Assembly (NCBI GenBank): GCA_017623335.1
Contig: JAGAPI010000075.1
Coordinates: 1-7,448 of the forward strand
DNA: 7,448 nt
Direction: 5' to 3'
Source: Prevotella sp.
GTDB lineage: Bacteria; Bacteroidota; Bacteroidia; Bacteroidales; Bacteroidaceae
Part shown: one piece after another, positions 1 to 5,168 of the stretch
Layout: each line of letters begins with the position of its first letter
Numbering within the stretch: position 1 is the first letter of the stretch
Notes under the pieces: generated by a model
What the model was told of the DNA's origin: nothing
The model's database searches: none
The model's input: only the letters and a program-made list of their open reading frames with translations
Made by a program: the position numbers and the translations under genes

Positions 1-1575
1 GCCCATGCGCTGTCCTTTAAACTTCGGAGCAGCATTGTCGTTCTTTGCTTTCCCGCTGTTGTCGCCTGCAAGCAGGAATCCGTCCTCACCAAGCTTGCGC
101 TCTGTTCCGGTCTGTTGCCTTTCTTTCTCGTACTTTTTCTCATATTCTGTGGCAAACTCCACAACAATGCCGTTGCCCACAACAAGATATTCGTCGGCAG
201 CCAGTTTCAGAATCATGCCTCCGCCTTCCTGCCAGGCCGAGCTGCTGTTGGCGCGCGGGTCCCATGGCAAGGTGAAGTAGTGCCGGCAGGTGAGCACGGC
301 GGCTCCGTCGGTGATGACGCGCTCTTTGCTGTCCTTGTCAAAGAGCACGCCCCATTTATTAATAATGTACGCGTACCTATTATTATATAGGGCGATAATC
401 TGCTCCATCAGCTTATATGAGTTGGTGACCGCTGCCACCTCCTGAGGCGATGCCTGGTCGATGGCAAAGGGACTGAAGCCCAAGGCATCGTGCTCGCCGA
501 AGGCGTAGAGCGCTCTCACGCCGCTGTTGACGCAGCAGCGCGACTCGGGAATGAACAGGCGGTTGTCGGTCAGCGCATACTGGCTGCACCATGCGGCAAA
601 TCCCGTGTCGTAGATGTCGGGAGCAAGAATGTCAATCGTGGGAGCGGCGGCGTGCCAGACGTCTTTGAGATGCGCCAGCGGACCAGCCGACGGATATTCG
701 CCGGGCTTGCGGCCGCGGCTGTTCATGGCGGCGTTGACATAGAGCATACGGCTGCTGCGGCTGCGGGCTATCCTTGCCAGACGCTCCACATACACGCCGT
801 AGTGCCAAGCCATAAACATCTCGTCGGTGTAGATGTCGCTGCCGAACACCTGCTCCCAACTGCCCTTGGTCTTGTTGCCGTTCTGCTGCCACTTCTCCGC
901 CAGCTGGCTGTGCAGCAGCTTCCTGTTTTTCTGAAGATGCCTGATGAGAGCCTCGGGCACATCGGCGGCAAACAGCCGGTTGGCCTCCGGCGAGTGGTCG
1001 CGGGCATCCTCAAGCATGCCTATCTCATTCTCAATCTGAATCATGCTCACCACCTTCCCGTCGGCATCTGTCTCCTGCAGGCGGTCAACCATGGCAGTGA
1101 ACGCCGCGGCATCGGCACGGTAGACATTCTCACTGAAACAGCTGGCTATCTCCAGCGGTTTGCCGCTGCGCGTCACGGCACGCGGATAGCGCTTGGTGTC
1201 CTGCTTGAACCACAGCGGAGCATAGCAGCTCATGGAGTTTTTCCATGCCCCGAACCATAAAATACCTATCCTCAGATTGTTCTTCCGCGCCTCGTCCACC
1301 ATGGTGTCGAGCAAAGTGTAGTCGAACTTGCCCTTCTGCGGCTCAAGAAACTCCCAATATACAGGCACGAGAACGGTGTTGAGCCCAGCCTTCTTCATTC
1401 GGGGCATCACCTCGCGGATATCCTCAACACAAGTGGCGGCAGAATTGCTCAGTTCTCCGCCAAGCACTATGGGCATTCCGTCAACCGAATTACCGGCACA
1501 GACGGTTGTGGCAAAAGTTACGGCTGCACACAAACTGAGCAGTCTCTTTTTTAGGGATAGGTTTGTAATATTCAT
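1..1575 (-). CDS. Secreted GH35 beta-galactosidase-like enzyme with DUF5597-type C-terminus (3' end outside window)
   Basis: The frame is open without a stop for 525 codons from ATG at 1575 to the window edge, so the C-terminus is missing. Residues 1-27 form a signal peptide: basic LKKR, a hydrophobic core, and a likely signal peptidase I site VCA|GN. The residue before Cys26 is Val, which argues against a lipoprotein. The body reads as a clan GH-A barrel: VYWEFLEPQKGKFDY near 72-86, then QIENEIG at 180-186, where Glu184 is the expected acid/base. Glu344 in FIPES is the likely nucleophile; the spacing of about 160 residues suits the clan. The region after about 380 (GVLFDKDSKERVITDG, then a beta-rich part) resembles DUF5597, which follows GH35 barrels in Bacteroidetes and Proteobacteria. 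Inferred role: removing terminal beta-galactosyl residues from plant or host glycans in the periplasm. Substrate is unknown and no SusC/SusD partner is visible. It has its own promoter. An AT-rich palindrome lies inside it at 360-385. Confidence 0.85.
   Translation of the reverse strand, partial: MNITNLSLKKRLLSLCAAVTFATTVCAGNSVDGMPIVLGGELSNSAATCVEDIREVMPRMKKAGLNTVLVPVYWEFLEPQKGKFDYTLLDTMVDEARKNNLRIGILWFGAWKNSMSCYAPLWFKQDTKRYPRAVTRSGKPLEIASCFSENVYRADAAAFTAMVDRLQETDADGKVVSMIQIENEIGMLEDARDHSPEANRLFAADVPEALIRHLQKNRKLLHSQLAEKWQQNGNKTKGSWEQVFGSDIYTDEMFMAWHYGVYVERLARIARSRSSRMLYVNAAMNSRGRKPGEYPSAGPLAHLKDVWHAAAPTIDILAPDIYDTGFAAWCSQYALTDNRLFIPESRCCVNSGVRALYAFGEHDALGFSPFAIDQASPQEVAAVTNSYKLMEQIIALYNNRYAYIINKWGVLFDKDSKERVITDGAAVLTCRHYFTLPWDPRANSSSAWQEGGGMILKLAADEYLVVGNGIVVEFATEYEKKYEKERQQTGTERKLGEDGFLLAGDNSGKAKNDNAAPKFKGQRMG
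360..385. repeat. AT-rich palindrome inside the GH35 coding sequence
   Basis: The 10-base palindrome GTACGCGTAC (367-376) is flanked by TAATAAT (360-366) and ATTATTA (379-385), which also pair, with two bases (377-378) bulged on one side. It lies in a gene that is otherwise GC-rich and encodes YNNRYAYIINK around residues 397-407. The reading frame stays open across it. Confidence 0.5.
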
Positions 1576-1597
1576 TGTTTTTTTGATTTATTGATTG

Positions 1598-1629
1598 CAA
1601 AATTACTAAAAAAAACTTTTATAGCCAAA
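1598..1629 (-). promoter_or_regulatory. Bacteroidetes-type promoter of the GH35 gene
   Basis: On the minus strand TTTG (1629-1626) is followed by a 20-base spacer and TAATTTTG (1605-1598). Both boxes match the Bacteroidetes housekeeping consensus TTTG-N19-21-TAnnTTTG exactly. The transcript should start near 1591, leaving a leader of only about 15 bases before ATG 1575, with no Shine-Dalgarno. A perfect 10-base inverted repeat (1610-1619 and 1627-1636) covers the -33 box and could be an operator. Confidence 0.78.
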
Positions 1630-1636
1630 GTTTTTT
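1610..1636. repeat. Perfect 10-bp inverted repeat across the GH35 -33 box
   Basis: AAAAAACTTT at 1610-1619 and AAAGTTTTTT at 1627-1636 are exact reverse complements separated by 7 bases (tatagcc). The right arm contains the -33 TTTG, so a dimeric regulator bound here would block the sigma factor. Because the arms are largely A and T tracts, a purely structural (UP-like or bent DNA) role or chance is equally possible. Confidence 0.4.
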
Positions 1637-1668
1637 GCGCTTTAGTTGCTTTTTTCATCACTTATGCC

Positions 1669-1710
1669 AAAAAAAGATGGATTCTGACCTCATACGTGCC
1701 AAAACCCATC
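1669..1710 (-). terminator. Intrinsic terminator of the DUF349 gene
   Basis: Reading the minus strand, a 13-base arm (1710-1698, GATGGGTTTTGGC), a 9-base loop (1697-1689) and a 13-base arm (1688-1676, GTCAGAATCCATC) pair along their whole length with three G-U wobbles. Seven Ts follow directly (1675-1669). The hairpin starts 26 bases after the DUF349 stop and ends about 40 bases before the GH35 -33 box, so it insulates the two units. There is no T tract in the other direction, so it should work on the minus strand only. Confidence 0.82.
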
Positions 1711-1736
1711 TCACACATTATATTTGACTTTGAAAC

Positions 1737-3617
1737 TTATTCTATTTCGGTGTCAATAGCCTTGATTTTCTCCTTCACAAGTACAAGGTCGTTTTTGAGT
1801 TGCTCCAGCTTGCGGTTCATTTCGTCAACAAGGCTGTTGCCCTTCTTGCTTGCCACCGACAGGAAACCGAGATTGTTCTCATATGTCTTGATTTCGTTCT
1901 TCAGGTTGTCAGCCTGACGCACCAGCCTTGCGCGCTCGCTGTCAAGGGTCTGTGCGCCCTGAGCTGCGGCATCCTTTATCTTGTTCTTGAAGTTGCTGAG
2001 ATGCTTGCGGGCATTGCTGCTCTTGAGCTGCTTGTAGATGGCATCCATGGCAGCATGGTAGTCGTTGTAGACATTGTCCTTCTCGCGGAACGGCACATGA
2101 CCGATGGCGTTGTACTCTTCCTGCAGCTTCTTCATTGCAGCCATGATGTCGGCGGCTCCACTGGCTGCAAGTTCCTGCAGCTGGGCTATCACGCTGCGCT
2201 TCTTCTCAAGGTTCTCCTGCTGCTCGGTGCGCTGTCCGGCAGTCTGCTCGTTGCGGCGCTCAAAGAACTGCTGGCATGCTCCCTGGAACTCCTCCCACAG
2301 CTGGTCGCCGAGTTTTTTCGGCAGGCTGCCTATAGTCTTCCACTCCTTCTGCAAGCCGATGAGCTTGTCGCCGGTAGATTTCCACTCGGTGCTGTCAACA
2401 AGCGCCTTGGCACGCTCGATGAGGGCACGCTTCTTCTCAGCGTTCTGTGCGTATGTCTCTTTCAGCTTCTTATAATATGCGGCTTTTTCTGTGAAGAATG
2501 CGTCGCATGTGCCGCGGAAACGCTCAAAAATCTTCACGTTCATCTTTTGCGGGGCGAAGCCTATGGTCTTCCACTCTGCCTGCAGTTCTATAATCTGCTT
2601 GCTGTGGGTCTCCCAGTCGTTGTTGCTGTTGTTGGGCTCTGCCATGATTGCCTCAACCTTCTCGCAGAGGGCTGTTTTCCTGGCAAGATTCTCCTCCTCG
2701 CGGGCTCTCAGTGTCTCGAAGTGCGACTGATGCGCCTTGTTGATGACAGTTGACGCAGCCTTGAAGCGGTTCCATATTTCCTCACGCAGTTCCTTTGCCA
2801 CCGGACCCGTCTCGCGGAACTCGGTATGCAGGTTCTGCAACTGGTGGAACGCGCTTACCACATCCTCTTCCTCAGCCAGTTTCTCGGCTGTCTCGCAAAG
2901 ACGTGTCTTTATCTCAAGGTTTTTCTTGAAATCATACTCACGTGCCTCATGGTTGAGCTTCAGCAGATCGTAGTACTGCTCCACGTAGAGCTGGTAGTTG
3001 CGCCAAAGTTCGGTGGCGTTCTCTGCCGGCACGTTATCTATCTCACGCCATTCAGCCTGCAGTGCCTTGAAGTCCTGATACGACTTGTTTGCCTCCTCAG
3101 GCGATGTCGACATGTTTTTAATCTTCTCCAGAATGTCGAGCTTTCTTTGCAGGTTCTGCTGCTCAGCTTCCTTCTGCTCAAGGAACAGCTTCTGACGGCG
3201 CTCCTTGATTCTTGACATTTCAGCCTTGAAGGAGTCCTCGGTCTCATCCACCGGCATCACGTATTCCTCAGGCTGTCCGCCGCCGTCTACAAATGCCTTC
3301 ATACTGGCTTCGCGCTCTGCACGCTGCATCTTGTAGTAAAGAGCCTGCAGCAGGCTAACTTCATCACGGTCGGGGTCTTCCTCACCGCCTGCAATCTCCT
3401 TCACACGCTCCAAAACCTCAGCTTTGTCGGCATAAATCCTATGTCCCTGTGTTTCGTCGGCTGTTGCTTCCTGTGCTTCACCGGCAGGCGTCTCAACGTC
3501 AACCGGTGTTGACACAGCCTCCTGAACATCGGCAGCTTCCTGTGTTTCTACTTGCTGAGTCAGTTCAGCGTTGTTTTCTGTCTTTGCCATTTCAATGGCA
3601 TTTTCTTGAGAGTCCAT
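1737..3617 (-). CDS. DUF349 repeat protein, 626 aa, coiled-coil rich
   Basis: The biochemical function is unknown. Residues 1-60 are acidic, low in complexity and probably disordered. From about 154 there are five degenerate DUF349 units of 65-80 residues. Each carries a core of the form LQxEWxxIGxxP...LWxxFxxAxxxFF: LQAEWREIDNVP (186-197), LHTEFRETGPV (263-273), LQAEWKTIGFAP (345-356), LQKEWKTIGSLP (422-433) and LQEEYNAIGHVP (498-509). Residues 560-626 are predicted coiled coil (ERARLVRQADNLKNEIKTYE, MNRKLEQLKNDL). There is no signal peptide or membrane segment, so the protein is cytoplasmic. A GTG 63 bases further upstream (3680) is in frame, but it would sit only a few bases after the transcription start predicted from the -7 box at 3692-3699. 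ATG 3617 (MDSQENAIEM) is therefore preferred, leaving a 5' leader of about 65 bases. Similar multi-repeat DUF349 proteins are common in Bacteroidetes. Confidence 0.88.
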   Translation of the reverse strand: MDSQENAIEMAKTENNAELTQQVETQEAADVQEAVSTPVDVETPAGEAQEATADETQGHRIYADKAEVLERVKEIAGGEEDPDRDEVSLLQALYYKMQRAEREASMKAFVDGGGQPEEYVMPVDETEDSFKAEMSRIKERRQKLFLEQKEAEQQNLQRKLDILEKIKNMSTSPEEANKSYQDFKALQAEWREIDNVPAENATELWRNYQLYVEQYYDLLKLNHEAREYDFKKNLEIKTRLCETAEKLAEEEDVVSAFHQLQNLHTEFRETGPVAKELREEIWNRFKAASTVINKAHQSHFETLRAREEENLARKTALCEKVEAIMAEPNNSNNDWETHSKQIIELQAEWKTIGFAPQKMNVKIFERFRGTCDAFFTEKAAYYKKLKETYAQNAEKKRALIERAKALVDSTEWKSTGDKLIGLQKEWKTIGSLPKKLGDQLWEEFQGACQQFFERRNEQTAGQRTEQQENLEKKRSVIAQLQELAASGAADIMAAMKKLQEEYNAIGHVPFREKDNVYNDYHAAMDAIYKQLKSSNARKHLSNFKNKIKDAAAQGAQTLDSERARLVRQADNLKNEIKTYENNLGFLSVASKKGNSLVDEMNRKLEQLKNDLVLVKEKIKAIDTEIE

Positions 3618-3691
3618 CAATTTAACTTTTTTAGTTATTTGATTCGAGTTATTTTTACAATCATCGTGTACCTGTTGCACACTTTAGTTTG

Positions 3692-3722
3692 CAAACTTAC
3701 AGTTTTTTTTTGAAAAAACAAT
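3692..3722 (-). promoter_or_regulatory. Promoter of the DUF349 gene
   Basis: TAAGTTTG (minus strand 3699-3692) is an exact Bacteroidetes -7 box. Nineteen bases upstream is ATTG (3722-3719), one base off the TTTG -33 box. The spacer is a run of T then A. The start would fall near 3685, which supports ATG 3617 over the in-frame GTG at 3680. An 8-bp inverted repeat (3713-3720 and 3733-3740) overlaps the -33 box. The promoter lies only about 35 bases past the corA stop, and no convincing corA terminator is visible, so read-through from corA is possible. Confidence 0.62.
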
Positions 3723-3754
3723 ATTCTTTTGCTGTTTTTTAGGAATAATTAAGG

Positions 3755-4681
3755 CTATATCAGGCGTTTGTACCTGAACACCCACCAAAAAAGTCCTGAC
3801 ACCACCACTGAGAGAATCAGCGCAAAGGCAAAGCCGAAGGGATTATTCTCCATGCCGTTCATCAGGTTCATTCCAAAGAGCGATGCAATGAGCGTGGGGA
3901 ACATCATGAGGATGCTGACAGAGGTCAGCGTACGCATCACGGTGTTCATGTTGTTGTTGATAATGCTCTGGTAGGTGTCCATGGTCGATTCCAGGATGTG
4001 GGAGTAGATGTTGTTTGTCTCCCTCGCCTGGCTCATCTCGATGTTCACGTCTTCTATAAGGTCGGCGTCAAGTTCGTCAATCTGCAGCTTGAACTTCAGC
4101 TTCGACAGCAGCGTTTCGTTGCCGCGGATGGATGTCTGGAAATATGTGAGCGAGTCCTGCAGGCGGCTAAGTCCGATTAGCGACTCGTTGTTCACCTCGC
4201 GGTCGAGATTTCTCTTTGCCTTCTCTATCAGCATGTTTATCTGCTTGAGGCGCTTCAGGTACCACACGGCAGAGGAGAGGAACAGGCGGAACGTCATGTC
4301 CACATAATCGGTGAAGCCCTCGCCCCGCTTCTGCTGGAAGCTCACGAAGTCGATCATCATGTTGGTCTCGTAGTAGCACACGGTGATTGTCACATCGCGC
4401 TTGTGGATAATTCCCAGTGGGACAGTGGTGTATGGAGTTCTCGATCTCACTTCCTTAACGTATGGAATACGCAGAATTATGAGCATCCATCCGTCGTCAT
4501 ACTCATAACGCGCACGCTCGTCGGCATCGCTGATGTCGGGGAAGAAGTAATCGGGTATGCCGAATTTCTTTTCCAGTTCGTCCTGGTCTTCTTCTGTCGG
4601 ACAGGTCACCTGTATCCAACAATTGGGCTGCCAGTCTCTAATCTGGCTCAGCCCACCTGTGGTGTTCCAAAATGTCTTCAT
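3755..4681 (-). CDS. corA: CorA family magnesium/divalent cation channel
   Basis: This 308-residue protein is an inner-membrane CorA-type channel, a family that works as a pentamer to admit Mg2+ (some members carry Co2+, Ni2+ or Zn2+). The family signature GMN is present at 270-272 (SLFGMNLMNG), at the end of TM1 (about 251-269, TLTSVSILMMFPTLIASLF). TM2 is about 283-303 (GFAFALILSVVVSGLFWWVF), followed by a short basic tail RYKRLI. The loop between them, MNGMENN, lacks the common MPE form but keeps one acidic residue. Residues 1-240 are the cytoplasmic domain: an alpha/beta part with YDDGWMLIILRIPY (61-74), then long helices rich in charge (140-240) that form the funnel. ATG 4681 has an AGGA at 4696-4693, 11 bases upstream, unusual here because the neighbouring genes lack one. 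Ion preference cannot be decided from sequence. The leader contains a short ORF and an RBS-covering stem (4689-4743 and 4781-4828). Confidence 0.9.
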   Translation of the reverse strand: MKTFWNTTGGLSQIRDWQPNCWIQVTCPTEEDQDELEKKFGIPDYFFPDISDADERARYEYDDGWMLIILRIPYVKEVRSRTPYTTVPLGIIHKRDVTITVCYYETNMMIDFVSFQQKRGEGFTDYVDMTFRLFLSSAVWYLKRLKQINMLIEKAKRNLDREVNNESLIGLSRLQDSLTYFQTSIRGNETLLSKLKFKLQIDELDADLIEDVNIEMSQARETNNIYSHILESTMDTYQSIINNNMNTVMRTLTSVSILMMFPTLIASLFGMNLMNGMENNPFGFAFALILSVVVSGLFWWVFRYKRLI

Positions 4682-4688
4682 TGCTGTA

Positions 4689-4743
4689 ATAATCCTTTTT
4701 TGCTATATTGGAAAATAAAACCCGCGGGCAAAAAGAGGATTAT
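4689..4743 (-). promoter_or_regulatory. Stem sequestering the corA ribosome binding site
   Basis: In the minus-strand transcript the 5' arm AUAAUCCUCUUUUUG (4743-4729) can pair with the 3' arm CAAAAAAGGAUUAU (4702-4689): 14 base pairs with one bulged C, plus one more G-C pair at 4728/4703. The 24-base loop contains the 8-base palindrome CCCGCGGG. The 3' arm includes AGGA (4696-4693), the only Shine-Dalgarno-like word before corA. When formed, the stem would hide it, so translation would be off. Most pairs are A-U, so the stem should be of modest stability and sensitive to Mg2+, temperature or ribosomes on the upstream ORF. The regulatory role is inferred. Confidence 0.45.
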
Positions 4744-4780
4744 CCACACCTTATTTATATATAAGCTGCCTGACTCTCCC

Positions 4781-4828
4781 CTATCGCCCGAAACCGTTAA
4801 AGTTTTCCGCGTGATAGTCGTCGTCCAT
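4781..4828 (-). CDS. Candidate 15-residue leader peptide upstream of corA
   Basis: ATG 4828 opens a complete short frame ending in TAG at 4783-4781: MDDDYHAENFNGFGR. It starts about 28 bases after the start predicted from the -7 box at 4863-4870 and ends 99 bases before corA ATG. It is the first ATG in the leader. Upstream is AAGAG at a plausible distance (weak). The three Asp after Met are notable: in E. coli, acidic runs at the start of a nascent chain destabilise the ribosome when Mg2+ is low, which is how the MgtL leader works. Salmonella corA has its own unrelated leader ORF, corL. Nothing here proves translation; a 16-codon frame can occur by chance. Confidence 0.4.
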   Translation of the reverse strand: MDDDYHAENFNGFGR

Positions 4829-4862
4829 AACTCTTAGAATTAAAATTATTAAATTTTGCGTG

Positions 4863-4870
4863 CAAAGTTA
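4863..4870 (-). promoter_or_regulatory. corA: -7 box of the corA promoter
   Basis: TAACTTTG on the minus strand (4870-4863) matches the Bacteroidetes -7 consensus TAnnTTTG exactly and is followed by GC, as often seen. No good TTTG is present 19-21 bases upstream; that space holds an A/T tract and the heptamer repeats at 4880-4907. The predicted start is near 4856, giving an unusually long leader of about 175 bases before corA. Confidence 0.55.
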
Positions 4871-4879
4871 CGAAAAAAA

Positions 4880-4907
4880 ATGAAGAATAAAGAATAAAGA
4901 ATTGAAA
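4880..4907. repeat. Heptamer tandem repeat (ATGAAGA family), copy upstream of corA
   Basis: Four 7-base units lie head to tail: ATGAAGA, ATAAAGA, ATAAAGA and a degenerate ATTGAAA. They occupy the place where the corA -33 box would be. The same heptamer family makes the array at 6315-6342 between argC and argD. Confidence 0.6.
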
Positions 4908-4971
4908 AATCGCCGAAGTTAATGAAGTTTTTTTTGCTTTTAGCGACTTTTGGTGAGATTTTTCCGGCTAT

Positions 4972-4998
4972 CTGACGTGTCAGACCTGTCGGACTCGT
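4972..4998. repeat. Three-unit 9-bp tandem array
   Basis: CTGACGTGT, CAGACCTGT and CGGACTCGT are three consecutive 9-base units that share the pattern CNGACNYGT. On the minus strand they would read as a Ser-Asp-x repeat, which explains a spurious frame there. It is one of two 9-base-period arrays in the argD-corA gap, 64 bases from the other. Confidence 0.55.
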
Positions 4999-5027
4999 CG
5001 TGAAAACAAGTAATCATAATGACATAA

Positions 5028-5093
5028 TTTAGGCACGGACTACATGGATTAGTGAAAGAAAAATCTGTGAAATCCGTGTAATCCGTGCCTAAA
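5028..5093. repeat. Long imperfect inverted repeat (23-bp arms) built on 9-bp units
   Basis: The left arm 5028-5050 and right arm 5071-5093 are reverse complements at 21 of 23 positions, with a 20-base loop (5051-5070). The mismatches are at 5040 and 5045; each becomes a G-U pair on one of the two strands. The right side is also a 9-base array: ATCTGTGAA (5063-5071), ATCCGTGTA (5072-5080), ATCCGTGCC (5081-5089). A transcript through it would form a strong hairpin starting 75 bases after the argD stop. There is no T tract after it, so it is not a standard intrinsic terminator, though it may protect the 3' end of argD mRNA. It resembles extragenic palindromes that recur in Bacteroidales genomes (from memory, unverified). 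Confidence 0.7.
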
Positions 5094-5168
5094 AGAAAGT
5101 TGAAGGTTGGTTTTGACACACCTCCATGATAAATCTGACTGATAACGGCAGCCAGTTTCTGCAATATC

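Noticed and set aside
26..30. Lipoprotein reading of the GH35 signal peptide (Cys at residue 26)
   Set aside because: The residues before the Cys are T-T-V; a lipobox needs a small residue (Gly, Ala or Ser) at the position just before Cys. A signal peptidase I site VCA|GN fits better. The coordinates given are residue numbers.
490..1260. 256-codon plus-strand frame
   Set aside because: It lies entirely opposite the GH35 gene, whose frame has a signal peptide and catalytic motifs. The plus-strand product has no recognisable domain.
1800..2753. 317-codon plus-strand frame opposite the DUF349 gene
   Set aside because: It is the Leu/Val-rich antisense shadow of a helical, Glu/Lys/Gln-rich protein whose motifs and promoter are clear on the other strand.
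3618..3680. GTG at 3680 as the DUF349 start (21 extra residues)
   Set aside because: It would lie only a few bases after the predicted transcription start, and the added segment is AT-driven (KNNSNQITKK) and looks like leader.
3713..3740. 8-bp inverted repeat AAAAAACA/TGTTTTTT as a corA terminator
   Set aside because: The stem is almost all A-U and the sequence after it on the minus strand is A-rich, not T-rich. It also overlaps the DUF349 -33 box. A terminator call is not supported.
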